Positions 8,730-16,850 of a stretch of DNA of 64,000 bases are shown piece after piece. The DNA is taken from the NCBI GenBank assembly GCA_034927815.1, contig JAYFPK010000008.1:310001-374000 (forward strand), in the 5' to 3' direction. Numbering within the stretch: position 1 is the stretch's first letter; each line of letters begins with the position of its first letter. The DNA comes from Limiplasma sp034927815. Its GTDB lineage: Bacteria; Bacillota; Clostridia; Christensenellales; Aristaeellaceae. Under the pieces are notes generated by a model. That model was not told the origin of the DNA. It saw only the letters and a program-made list of their open reading frames with translations, and ran no database searches. The position numbers were made by a program, and so were the translations under genes.

Positions 8730-10229
8730 ATGCCCGTCACCGTATCCCAAAGCCTTTCGCGCAATCTGCAATGGCTGGAGAAGCGCCTCAACCTCAAGGA
8801 AAGCGACGATTATGTGCAGCGCTCCTTCACCGCCCTGGGGCAGGACTGCAGCCTGATCTATCTGGAGGGGCTCACGGACGGCAGCGCCCTCAGCGAGTTT
8901 GTGCTGCGCCCCTTGCTAAGGGCCACGGAGGTTCTGACCGGCTCCGACGCCAGGATGCTAGCCATGAACAGGCTGATTGAGGCCACCTCCTTGCGGGTGG
9001 AGGCGGACTTGGAGGAAGCGGCAAAGGAAATCATGAACGGCCAGGTGGCGCTGCTGATGGACACCGTTCCCGAGGCCGTGCTCCTGGAACTGCGCCGCTA
9101 TGTCCACCGGCCCATCTCCAACCCCATCAGCGAAAGCGTGGTGGACGGCCCCCACGAGGCCTTCAACGAGGTCCTGCGGGACAACCTGACCCTTTTGCAC
9201 CGCAAGCTCAAAAGCCCCTTGCTGGTGTGCAAGCTTTTCAGCGTAGGCAAGGTGATCCCCACCCAGGTGGCCCTATGCTACATGGACGGCGTCTGCCCGC
9301 AGGAAACCGTGCAGGAGCTGCTTCACCGCCTGGAGGCCGTCAACGCGGATGTGGTGCAGTCCGGAGGGGAGTTGCAGCAGCTGATCGAGGACAATCCCTA
9401 TGACCTGCTGCCCCAGGCGCTCTCCACAGAGCGGCCCGACCGGGTGGTGAGCTTTCTGCTGGAGGGCCAGGCGGCGCTGCTGGTAGACGGAAGCCCCCAG
9501 GCCCTTGCCATGCCCGTGGGCTTTTGGCATGTGTTCCATGCCCCGGACGACCACTCCTCCCGCTGGCAGCAGGGCACCTTCATGCGCCTGGTGCGCTTCC
9601 TGGGAATCTTTTTCGCGGTGCTGTTTCCGGCGCTGTTCGTGACCTTGGTGGTCTACCATCCCGGCGCTTTGCCCATGACCCTCATCACCAGCATCATGGA
9701 AAGCCGCACGGTGGTACCCATCAGCCTCTTTGGGGAGGCCTTTTTGATGCAAACCGTCTTCAACCTCATCAACGAGGCCCATACCCGGGTCCCCGGCATG
9801 ATGGGGTCCTCCTTGGGCCTGGTCAGCGCGCTGATCCTGGGCAGCGCCGCCGTGGAGGCCTCGCTGATCAGCCCGCTGCTCATTATCATCGTGGCCCTCA
9901 GCGGCCTGGGAACCTTTTCCTTCCCCAACTATTCGGTGAGCTTCGCCTTCCGGATAATGCAGCTGCTCTTGCTCCTGGCGGGATGGATCATGGGCCTGGC
10001 GGGGGTGCTGCTGTGCTCGCTGCTGTTTTTATGCCGCATCGCGGGCATGACCAGCCTGGGCGCCCCTTACCTGGCGCCCCGGAGCCCCTACCGGGAGCAC
10101 AACCCAGATCTGCTGGTGCGCAAGCCCACCTTCCGCCAGCGGCTGCACTCCTATCTGGCCCAGCCCTCCAACGCCTCCCGTTCCCAGGGGCCCATGCGGG
10201 GCTTTTTCCCCGGAAAGGAGCGAAAGTAG
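8730..10229 (+). CDS. gerAA: Spore germination protein GerAA family
   Basis: This 499-residue protein is the A subunit of a germinant receptor in the spore inner membrane. A soluble N-terminal region of about 280 residues, with family features such as VLLELRRYVHRPI, is followed by about five hydrophobic segments from residue 285 on, and a basic C-terminal tail. The start at 8730 has ACGGAGG 7 bases upstream. The frame is open for 1.8 kb before that point, but that part is the antisense of the glycosyltransferase and secreted protein genes. gerAB and gerAC follow with 2-base spacing and a 4-base overlap, the standard operon order. The germinant cannot be deduced. Confidence 0.92.
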   Translation: MPVTVSQSLSRNLQWLEKRLNLKESDDYVQRSFTALGQDCSLIYLEGLTDGSALSEFVLRPLLRATEVLTGSDARMLAMNRLIEATSLRVEADLEEAAKEIMNGQVALLMDTVPEAVLLELRRYVHRPISNPISESVVDGPHEAFNEVLRDNLTLLHRKLKSPLLVCKLFSVGKVIPTQVALCYMDGVCPQETVQELLHRLEAVNADVVQSGGELQQLIEDNPYDLLPQALSTERPDRVVSFLLEGQAALLVDGSPQALAMPVGFWHVFHAPDDHSSRWQQGTFMRLVRFLGIFFAVLFPALFVTLVVYHPGALPMTLITSIMESRTVVPISLFGEAFLMQTVFNLINEAHTRVPGMMGSSLGLVSALILGSAAVEASLISPLLIIIVALSGLGTFSFPNYSVSFAFRIMQLLLLLAGWIMGLAGVLLCSLLFLCRIAGMTSLGAPYLAPRSPYREHNPDLLVRKPTFRQRLHSYLAQPSNASRSQGPMRGFFPGKERK

Positions 10230-10231
10230 GC

Positions 10232-11332
10232 ATGCACCAGGCCTTTTCCTTTTTGCGCCGTTCCCTCCAAACCCGCTCCACGGTCCATGACAGCTCCGAC
10301 GCGGCCCACCGCCGCGTCCAGTCCGCAAGGGTGGCCTACCGGGTCATGGCAGCCATTCAAATTCTGGTCCAGGCGCTGCTGTGGTACATCCTATGGCTCT
10401 ATCCCCAGCTGCTTAGAAACGCCTGGCAGGGCGTTCTCCTGCAGCTTCTGCCCGCCCTGGCTACCTGGGGGCTGTGGAGCGCCATCCCCGCCCGGGCCTG
10501 CAGCCCCACGGCCCTGAGGCTCCGGCTGCTGCTGGTGCCCTGCGCCATGGTGGACGGCTCCGCGCTGCTGGTGACCCTGTCCATGTTCTGCCAGCTGCAG
10601 CTTCCCGCCTGGCCCAGCCACGGGGTAGCCCTGGGGCTGTTCTTCTTTTTGTACCTGATCACCTTGCTCAGCGGCGTCCATGGAGCGGCCTACGGCGTGA
10701 ACCAAATCCGCGTGCTGCTGCTTGTTCTTTTCTTCGGCATGCTGCTGCCCAACGGCGCGCCGGATGTGAACCGCCTCTGGCCGCTGTGGGGGGACGGGTT
10801 TTCTCCGCTCCTGAAAGCCTCTTTGGGCGGCGTGGGCAGCGTATGGGGCATCGCGCTGCTCTTTGCCTTGCCCCGGGACGCCCTCTCCCTCCATGTGCAA
10901 GACAGGCGCTCCACCACGCTGGCCTGGGCCTTTCTGCCTGTTCTGCTGGTGGCCCTGTGGGCCCTGTGGACCTGCCTGGCCGGGGATTGGCAGTTCTCCG
11001 CCGGACTTTTGCCCAAGGAAAGGATGATCGTCCTCACCTGGCATGGGTCGGACCTGCTTTCCTTCCAAGCCACCACGGCGGCCTGGCTGGCCCTTCTGTC
11101 CGCATCCCTGGTGGGGAACGCCGCCAGCGCCGTCTCCCTGGTGCGGGAGGCCCTTCCCAGGCTTCCGAAATTCCTGTCCACCGCCTTGTACCTGCTCCCG
11201 GCGCTGTTTTTCTGCTTCCTTCCCCCGGAGAGCGCCTTGGGGCTGCTGGCGCTTTTGCTGCCCTACCGCCTGGCCCTGTGCCTGGGGGTGGGAGCGGTGA
11301 TTTTGCTGGTGGAAAGGAAGCGGTCCCCATGA
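10232..11332 (+). CDS. gerAB: Spore germination protein GerAB-like (divergent)
   Basis: This 366-residue protein has about ten hydrophobic segments and lies between gerAA and gerAC, where the amino-acid-permease-like B subunit is expected. The stretch LWPLWGDGFSPLLKASLGG (about residues 181-199) resembles the conserved GerAB loop with a Gly-x-Pro-Leu/Ile-Leu-Lys core. The N-terminus carries an unusual basic and polar lead of about 40 residues before the first membrane segment. It starts 2 bases after gerAA stops. Similarity outside the loop is weak, so the call rests on topology and position. The B subunit is the usual germinant-binding subunit. Confidence 0.8.
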   Translation: MHQAFSFLRRSLQTRSTVHDSSDAAHRRVQSARVAYRVMAAIQILVQALLWYILWLYPQLLRNAWQGVLLQLLPALATWGLWSAIPARACSPTALRLRLLLVPCAMVDGSALLVTLSMFCQLQLPAWPSHGVALGLFFFLYLITLLSGVHGAAYGVNQIRVLLLVLFFGMLLPNGAPDVNRLWPLWGDGFSPLLKASLGGVGSVWGIALLFALPRDALSLHVQDRRSTTLAWAFLPVLLVALWALWTCLAGDWQFSAGLLPKERMIVLTWHGSDLLSFQATTAAWLALLSASLVGNAASAVSLVREALPRLPKFLSTALYLLPALFFCFLPPESALGLLALLLPYRLALCLGVGAVILLVERKRSP

Positions 11333-12396
11333 AAAACCTTGTGCTGCTGCTATGCTTTTTGCTGCTGTTTCCCCTGCTGGGAAGCTGCGGCATCACCGCG
11401 CCGGATCGGCAGGTGTTTGCCATCTCCATGGCCATTGACCTGGCGGAGAATGGCGGGTTTGTGCTAACCATTCAATCCCCCCAGGGCATGCCGGCGGGGG
11501 GCGAGCCCGCCGCCGCTTCCGGGGGCGCCAGAGGCTATGCCGTGTACAGCGCCGCCTCCGGAGATCTGCCCCACGCCTTGCACCTGCTGGAGGCCTCCTT
11601 GCCCTTTCCCCTGAACTTCTCCCAGCTGCGCCTGTGCTTTCTCTCCACGGGGGTGCTGGCGGAAAAAAACCTGGAAAGCCTCGCCCTTGAGCTGCTGCGC
11701 TTTCCCTCCATGCGCGCCCAGGCCGTCCTCCTGGCGGTTCAGGGCAGCGCCAGGGAAGCGCTCCAGGCCCAGCGGACCACCTTTTCCATGCGCCTGAGCA
11801 CCCATATGGACACCATGCTCCAAAACCTGGTCGCCAAGGGCTATTTGCCCCAAAGCAGCCTGGGTTCCGTGCTCCAGGACCTGGGCTCGGGCCGCAGGGA
11901 CCCCCTGCTGGGCCTTGGGGCCGTCAATGGGCTGCTTGCGTCCCAGGGAGAGGGCTCCGGCGGGGGGGAGGCTTCCCAGGGGGCCTTTTCCCAAAGCCGC
12001 CCTGTGCTGGAGGATGCCGATACCGCGGGATCAACCCTCCTGATGGGGGACAATCCCGTGGAAATGATGGGGGCGGCGGTCACTGCCCTGGGCCGGGTGG
12101 TGGGGATGCTCTCCCCCAGGGAATGCGTGATTTTCCATCACCTGAAAACCAACGGCCGCTTCCTTTGCGCCATCCAGGAGGAAAATTTGCAGCTGCAAAT
12201 CCGCCTTTCTCAGGAGGACCTTAACGATACCATCCTGCGGGAAGGGCGGGCGCTGCTAGAAAAACTCCAGGCCTTGGGCAGCGATCCCTTTGGCTTTGCC
12301 AATGTGTCCGCCCATTCCTTTTGGACCAACGAAGAATGGGAGGCCTACGGCTTTAGGGAGCGCTATCCCTCGGCGGATGTTTACATCGGAACCTGA
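11329..12396 (+). CDS. gerAC: Spore germination lipoprotein GerAC family
   Basis: This 355-residue protein begins with a lipoprotein signal ending in LLGSC (lipobox, Cys20), so it is anchored on the outer face of the spore inner membrane. The mature N-terminal strand (VFAISMAIDLAENGGFVLTIQ) matches the start of the GerAC N-terminal domain. The gene starts in an ATGA overlap with gerAB, so expression is coupled. The C-terminal part is compatible with the GerAC C-terminal domain. It completes a three-gene receptor. Confidence 0.88.
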   Translation: MKNLVLLLCFLLLFPLLGSCGITAPDRQVFAISMAIDLAENGGFVLTIQSPQGMPAGGEPAAASGGARGYAVYSAASGDLPHALHLLEASLPFPLNFSQLRLCFLSTGVLAEKNLESLALELLRFPSMRAQAVLLAVQGSAREALQAQRTTFSMRLSTHMDTMLQNLVAKGYLPQSSLGSVLQDLGSGRRDPLLGLGAVNGLLASQGEGSGGGEASQGAFSQSRPVLEDADTAGSTLLMGDNPVEMMGAAVTALGRVVGMLSPRECVIFHHLKTNGRFLCAIQEENLQLQIRLSQEDLNDTILREGRALLEKLQALGSDPFGFANVSAHSFWTNEEWEAYGFRERYPSADVYIGT

Positions 12397-12400
12397 GCAA

Positions 12401-12420
12401 GGACGCTGCCGTCCGTTTTT
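12401..12420 (+). terminator. Intrinsic terminator of the gerA operon
   Basis: GGACG-CTGC-CGTCC followed by GTTTTT lies 4 bases after the gerAC stop and touches the end of convergent rlmH. It is compact and well formed. Confidence 0.75.
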
Positions 12421-12898
12421 ACTTGTGATACCGCTCTCCGGCGTTGATCTTGGCCGCCCGGTACAGCTGCTCCAGCAGCAGCACCCGGGCCAGCTGATGG
12501 GGAAAGGTCAGGCGGCTCATGCTCATGCGCTCGTCCAGGCGCTTTAGCACCTCCTGGTGGAGCCCCAAGGAACCGCCGATCACAAAGGTAATATCGCTTT
12601 TGCCCCGCAGGAACAGCTCCCGGAGCTTGGCCGCCAATTCCGGGCTGTCCGGCTGTTTGGCCTCCACGCACAGGCCGATTCCATGGGCAGTGGGGGCCAG
12701 CCGGGCCAAAAGCCGCTCTCCCTCCTTGCGCAAAACCTGCTGGCAAAGGGCCGGGCTTGCCCCGGCGGGCTCGCTTTCGTCCGGGACCTCCACCACGGTG
12801 ACGGGCATGAGGCGGCTGAGCCGCTTCTCGTACTCCGCGGCGGCCTCGGCAAAGAAGCGCTCCCGGAGCTTTCCCACGCACAGGATCGTTACGCCCAT
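12419..12898 (-). CDS. rlmH: 23S rRNA (pseudouridine1915-N3)-methyltransferase RlmH
   Basis: This 159-residue protein is a SPOUT-class methyltransferase that modifies pseudouridine 1915 in helix 69 of 23S rRNA using S-adenosylmethionine. The trefoil-knot signatures are present: FVIGGSLGLHQEV in the middle and the C-terminal LLLEQLYRAAKINAGERYHK, which ends almost at the last residue as in other RlmH proteins. Length matches the family. It is the last gene of a minus-strand group led by walJ, as in many Firmicutes. Confidence 0.96.
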   Translation of the reverse strand: MGVTILCVGKLRERFFAEAAAEYEKRLSRLMPVTVVEVPDESEPAGASPALCQQVLRKEGERLLARLAPTAHGIGLCVEAKQPDSPELAAKLRELFLRGKSDITFVIGGSLGLHQEVLKRLDERMSMSRLTFPHQLARVLLLEQLYRAAKINAGERYHK

Positions 12899-12919
12899 GG
12901 CTCCGCTCCCTTCCGGCGC

Positions 12920-13174
12920 TTACTGTTCACTGACCTCAAAGGCCATGGCGTCCACCCGCACATCCCGGAACAGGCGCTCAAAATAGGCCAGGTCGCCGCC
13001 TTCCACCAGCATGATCCATACCCCGTCCTGCTCCTGTACGCTCAGCACGGTATGGACATTGCCCCGCACGTCCGTCAGGCGGCTGCCCGCCGGCGGCGGC
13101 GTGATGCCCGCCTCCAGCAGCAAAGCGACGCCCCGGCCGCCGATATCCATGGCCTCATCCATGACGCGGATCAT
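12920..13174 (-). CDS. Small hypothetical protein between walJ and rlmH
   Basis: An 84-residue acidic protein with no recognised domain. The ATG at 13174 has GGAGGTGG about 6 bases upstream. A GTG at 13198 would add 8 residues and lies 11 bases after the walJ stop. The body (DVRGNVHTVLSVQEQDGVWIML) suggests a short beta-rich fold. Tight spacing to both neighbours implies one transcript. The reading is supported by position, ribosome site and lack of overlap. Confidence 0.6.
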   Translation of the reverse strand: MIRVMDEAMDIGGRGVALLLEAGITPPPAGSRLTDVRGNVHTVLSVQEQDGVWIMLVEGGDLAYFERLFRDVRVDAMAFEVSEQ

Positions 13175-13208
13175 CTCTTCCACCTCCCGCTCCCGCACAG
13201 CCCGCCCC

Positions 13209-14009
13209 TCAGGCCAGCTGGTACAGATAGCTTGCCCGGTATCTTGCCGCAACGTGCAAGCTGACATCTTCTCCCACCTGGGCCCCCGCTTCGGTGAGGG
13301 CGGCGTGGGTGGCGCGGTACGCCATATCCGGCGTGTTGTTCTCACTGCTCAAATGCCCCAGCAGCAGGTGCTTCGTTCCGCTCTGGGCCAACCTCACGGC
13401 CGCTCCGGCTCCGTCCTCGTTGCTCAAATGCCCTTTCCTTCCTAAAATCCGGGTCTTGAGCCGGGCCGGATAATGGGGGTTGCTGCGCAGCAGATCCGGG
13501 TCGTGGTTGCTTTCCAGCAGCACCACCTCCGCCCCGCAGACGGCGTCCTCCACCGTTTGGGAGAAATACCCCAGGTCCGTAGCCACCGCCACGCTGTGGC
13601 TCTTTTGATAAAAGCGGTAGCCCACGGGGTCGTTAGCGTCATGGGGAATGGAAAAGGGGGCCACCTCAAAGCCGCTGAGAAAAAAGCTCTCCCCGGCGGT
13701 GATCACCACCCGGTTTTGCTCCCTCACCGGGCCGATGGCCCTCTCCATGCCGATCCAGGTGCCCTGGGTGGCGTAAATGGGAATGCGAAGCTGGCGGGAA
13801 ACAATCCCCGCCCCCTTCACATGGTCGCTATGCTCGTGGGTGATCAGCAGGCCCCGAAGGGCGCACGGGTCCAGCCCGGCTTCCCTCATGGCTTCCAGCA
13901 CCTGCTTGCCGCTCATGCCGCAATCCACCAGCAGGCCGCCCTCATCCCCGCCCAGGTAGGTGGCGTTGCCGCTGCTGCCGCTAAACAATGTACAAAAGGT
14001 CAGTGACAT
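13209..14009 (-). CDS. walJ: MBL-fold metallohydrolase, WalJ/YycJ family
   Basis: This 266-residue protein has the metallo-beta-lactamase fold. The opening LFSGSSGNATYLG and the metal-binding THEHSDH (His58, His60, Asp62, His63) are typical of YycJ/WalJ, a two-metal phosphodiesterase-like enzyme linked in Bacillus and Streptococcus to cell-wall stress control and DNA repair coordination. A second ligand region reads LLLESNHD and the last is LLLGHLSSENN. The usual WalKR two-component genes are not adjacent here. It leads a three-gene minus-strand group with the small unknown gene and rlmH. Confidence 0.92.
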   Translation of the reverse strand: MSLTFCTLFSGSSGNATYLGGDEGGLLVDCGMSGKQVLEAMREAGLDPCALRGLLITHEHSDHVKGAGIVSRQLRIPIYATQGTWIGMERAIGPVREQNRVVITAGESFFLSGFEVAPFSIPHDANDPVGYRFYQKSHSVAVATDLGYFSQTVEDAVCGAEVVLLESNHDPDLLRSNPHYPARLKTRILGRKGHLSNEDGAGAAVRLAQSGTKHLLLGHLSSENNTPDMAYRATHAALTEAGAQVGEDVSLHVAARYRASYLYQLA

Positions 14010-14066
14010 GTCGCTCCTTCTTGCCCCCAGGGGGCCTCCCCTCTTGGGAATCCTATCAACGCTGTC

Positions 14067-14075
14067 ATTTTACCA
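14067..14075 (-). promoter_or_regulatory. Candidate extended -10 promoter of the walJ group
   Basis: On the minus strand TGGTAAAAT provides a TGn-extended -10 (TAAAAT at 14072-14067) about 60 bases before the walJ start. No clear -35 is present. Confidence 0.4.
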
Positions 14076-14172
14076 CGAACGGCGCAAGAAAGAAAGGCTT
14101 GGGCAAGGGAGGCTTCCCTTCTTCCCCCTTCCCTTGAATTTCGCCCCCACCCTATCCAAGGGGCGCAAATTT

Positions 14173-14181
14173 TGCTATAAT
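14173..14181 (+). promoter_or_regulatory. Extended -10 promoter of the aldolase gene
   Basis: TGCTATAAT gives a perfect -10 (14176-14181) with the TGn extension, 33 bases before the start codon. A recognisable -35 is absent at 16-18 bases upstream, as is common for extended -10 promoters. Confidence 0.65.
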
Positions 14182-14213
14182 AATCCCGAAATCAGAGAAG
14201 GAGGCCTTTGCCC

Positions 14214-15143
14214 ATGCCATTGACCAATACAAAGGACATGTTCCAAAAAGCCTACGCGGGCGGCTATGCCATCGGCGCGTTCAACGTCAACAACATGGAA
14301 ATCATCCAGGGGATCACCGAGGGAGCCAAGATGGAAAACGCGCCTGTGATCCTCCAGGTCAGCGCGGGGGCCCGCAAGTATGCCAAGCACGTATACCTGA
14401 TGAAGATGATTGAGGCGGCGCTGGAGGACACCGATCTGCCCATTGCCGTGCACCTGGACCATGGCCCGGATTTTGAAACATGCAAAAGCTGCATCGACGG
14501 CGGCTTCACCAGCGTCATGATCGACGGCAGCCACCATTCCTTTGAGGAAAACATCGCCGTGACCAAGAAGGTGGTGGAGTACGCCCATGACCGGGGCGTG
14601 ACCGTGGAGGCCGAATTGGGCCGCCTGGCGGGCGTGGAGGACGACGTGAAGGTCTCCGCCGAGGACTCCAGCTACACCCGCCCCGAGGAAGTGGAGGAAT
14701 TCGCCACCCGCACCGGCTGTGACAGCCTGGCTATCGCCATCGGCACCAGCCACGGCGCCTTCAAGTTCACCGGCGAGCCCCACCTGCGCTTTGACATCCT
14801 GGAAGAGGTGCAAAAGCGCCTGCCCGGCTTCCCCATCGTGCTTCACGGGGCCAGCAGCGTCATCCCCGAGTATGTGGATATGATCAACCGCTTCGGCGGC
14901 AACATGCCCGGCGCCCAGGGCGTGCCCGAAAGCATGCTGCGCCAGGCCGCCGGCATGGCCGTGTGCAAGATCAACATCGACAGCGACCTGCGCCTGGCCT
15001 TCACGGCCCTCATCCGCAAACACCTGGCCGAGCATCCCGATCATTTTGACCCCCGCCAGTACCTGGGCGACGCCCGCACTGCCCTGCGGGACATGGTGCG
15101 GCATAAGATCGTGAACGTTCTGGGCTGCAACGGCAAGGCGTAA
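14214..15143 (+). CDS. fba: Fructose-bisphosphate aldolase, class II
   Basis: This 309-residue protein is a zinc-dependent aldolase that splits fructose 1,6-bisphosphate. Family signatures are HLDHG at about residue 80, MIDGSHHSFEENI, and HGASSV later, followed by KINIDSDLR which binds the phosphate of dihydroxyacetone phosphate. The ATG at 14214 has AAGGAGG at 14198-14204 at 9 bases; a TTG at 14208 would be too close. Ketose- or tagatose-bisphosphate aldolases have the same fold, but length and motifs fit the glycolytic enzyme. A separate phosphofructokinase gene lies in this window. Confidence 0.93.
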   Translation: MPLTNTKDMFQKAYAGGYAIGAFNVNNMEIIQGITEGAKMENAPVILQVSAGARKYAKHVYLMKMIEAALEDTDLPIAVHLDHGPDFETCKSCIDGGFTSVMIDGSHHSFEENIAVTKKVVEYAHDRGVTVEAELGRLAGVEDDVKVSAEDSSYTRPEEVEEFATRTGCDSLAIAIGTSHGAFKFTGEPHLRFDILEEVQKRLPGFPIVLHGASSVIPEYVDMINRFGGNMPGAQGVPESMLRQAAGMAVCKINIDSDLRLAFTALIRKHLAEHPDHFDPRQYLGDARTALRDMVRHKIVNVLGCNGKA

Positions 15144-15166
15144 AACACGCATTCAGTATAAACGGC

Positions 15167-15204
15167 GCCCGCCCAGCCATATCCTTTGGCTGGGCGGGCG
15201 TTTT
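15167..15204 (+). terminator. Intrinsic terminator after fba
   Basis: A perfect 12-bp stem, GCCCGCCCAGCC (15167-15178) with its complement at 15188-15199, is followed by GTTTTGG. It lies 24 bases after the aldolase stop. Confidence 0.85.
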
Positions 15205-15291
15205 GGACAAGGCGGGTCCCAGGGCCGCCCGTTTCTTACGCCATGCCTGCCGGGCGGGCGTCTTCCTCTGTCCTGTGGAAAGGAATTGTCC

Positions 15292-16794
15292 ATGCGCAAA
15301 TCCTCTTCGGCTTTCCCCCTGATCCTCGCCCCCTTCGCGGCGGGGGCCTTGGCCTGGGGCCTGAACATGCTCCTTTTCCCCGTGCCCATCTCCCGGTGGG
15401 CGCTCCTCGCGGCCTCATGCCTGGCCCTGGGCCTGTACGCCCTGTCCTTTCGCCTGCGGAAAATTCCAGCGGGGGACGCCGCTGTGCCGCTGATCCTTGC
15501 CGCTTCTTTTTTGACCATGCTGCTGTTTGTGCTGCAAACCCCCTACGACTTCTCTTCCCATGATTTGAGCGCCGCGGGGTCTTTGGCAGCGCCCCGGGAG
15601 GATGCCGGGCACATCTGGTATGCCGTCTCCTTTTTGAGGGACTGGCTGTTTCCCCTTAGCGTCAACCCCCTGGAATCCCCCCATACCATTTTCTATAACC
15701 CGCCGTTTTTTTATCTGTTGGAGGGCATGTGTCTCAACGGAAACCTGTTGCTGGGGGTTCCCTGGGACATGGCCTTGGAAAACCTGCAAACCGTTTCCCT
15801 TTTTTTCGCCTTCCAATGCGTTGTGCTGATCTACCGCATTCTTCGGGAATTTGCGCTGCCCCGGCGCAGCCTGATCCTTGGCCTTTTGGCCGCCGCTTTT
15901 CAGCCCGCGCTGCTGATCTTCTCCGGCACGCTGACCAACGATATCGCCTCGGTATGCCTGGTTCTGGCGGCGCTTCTATACACCGCACAATGGTACCGGA
16001 AGCAAAGCCTCCGGCATATCGCGGCCATTGCCCTGTGCCTGGGCCTGGCCATGGCCACCAAGCTCTCCGCCGCCTTGGCGGCCCTCCCCGTGGGCCTGGT
16101 CCTGGCCTTCCGCTTTTTCCAGAACCTGAAAAGCTGGAAGGCTTTCCTGGGCCAATTCGCTCTTTTCCTCCTCATCAGCATCCCCCTGGGGACTGCCTGG
16201 CCTCTCTTTCATGCCATCCGGTGGAACATGCCGCTGAACTTTATCCCGGAGCCTCCCCGCTTTCTCTATGCGGGTATGCTTTCCGGCGCAGCGCGGTATT
16301 TGCCCTTTGACTGGGGCGTTTTGCGGAGCGGCCCCTATTTTTCCCTGGACGTGCCCGCCAATGCCAATCTTTGGGTACAGACCCTCCGCACCGCTGTGTT
16401 TGACGAGCTGTCCTCCTTCCCGGACAGGCCCGGCATGCTGCTCCTGAGCTATGGCATGCTGGCCCTGTTTGCGGCCATGGCGGCCCTGGCCGTCTTTGCC
16501 TTGGCCCGGATGCTCTTTGCCAAGGGCCCGCGCCCGTATCCCCGGTTGCTCCTGTGCTCCTTCCTGGCCTACGGCGCGGCCCTGTTGGCAAGCTATGCCG
16601 TATTCTACCGGCGCTACCCCTATATCTGCACCCTTAACTTCCGCTACATCATGCCCCTGCTGCTGTTGCTGGCCCTGGGCGTCGCCCGGGCGGCACGCGG
16701 GCCCGGCCCCCTGGCCCGGGTTACGCAGGTGGCGGTAGGGGCGTTCGCCGTGGCAAGCTGCTTTGTGTATGCGTCGGCCCTGGCCTTCCCCTGA
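15292..16794 (+). CDS. Polytopic membrane protein, glycosyltransferase-39-like
   Basis: This 500-residue protein has about eleven hydrophobic segments. After two segments comes a long outer loop (SVNPLESPHTIFYNPPFFYLLEG) followed by paired helices. This resembles the GT-C membrane glycosyltransferases that use polyprenyl-phosphate sugars, such as the ArnT and PMT groups. A typical Asp/Glu in the first outer loop may be the Asp of SSHDLSAA or the Glu/Asp of REDAGHIWY. AAGGAA precedes the ATG. The exact acceptor is unknown, and an O-antigen-ligase-like role cannot be excluded. Confidence 0.65.
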   Translation: MRKSSSAFPLILAPFAAGALAWGLNMLLFPVPISRWALLAASCLALGLYALSFRLRKIPAGDAAVPLILAASFLTMLLFVLQTPYDFSSHDLSAAGSLAAPREDAGHIWYAVSFLRDWLFPLSVNPLESPHTIFYNPPFFYLLEGMCLNGNLLLGVPWDMALENLQTVSLFFAFQCVVLIYRILREFALPRRSLILGLLAAAFQPALLIFSGTLTNDIASVCLVLAALLYTAQWYRKQSLRHIAAIALCLGLAMATKLSAALAALPVGLVLAFRFFQNLKSWKAFLGQFALFLLISIPLGTAWPLFHAIRWNMPLNFIPEPPRFLYAGMLSGAARYLPFDWGVLRSGPYFSLDVPANANLWVQTLRTAVFDELSSFPDRPGMLLLSYGMLALFAAMAALAVFALARMLFAKGPRPYPRLLLCSFLAYGAALLASYAVFYRRYPYICTLNFRYIMPLLLLLALGVARAARGPGPLARVTQVAVGAFAVASCFVYASALAFP

Positions 16795-16797
16795 CGC

Positions 16798-16836
16798 AAA
16801 AGCCGGAGCCATGAGGATGCATGGCTCCGGCTTTGG
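16798..16836. terminator. Bidirectional terminator between convergent genes
   Basis: AAAGCCGGAGCCAT at 16799-16812 pairs with ATGGCTCCGGCTTT at 16821-16834 around an 8-base loop. A/T flanks on both sides suit termination in both directions between the membrane protein and the phosphoesterase gene. Confidence 0.8.
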
Positions 16837-16850
16837 GTTTCAGGGGTAGC

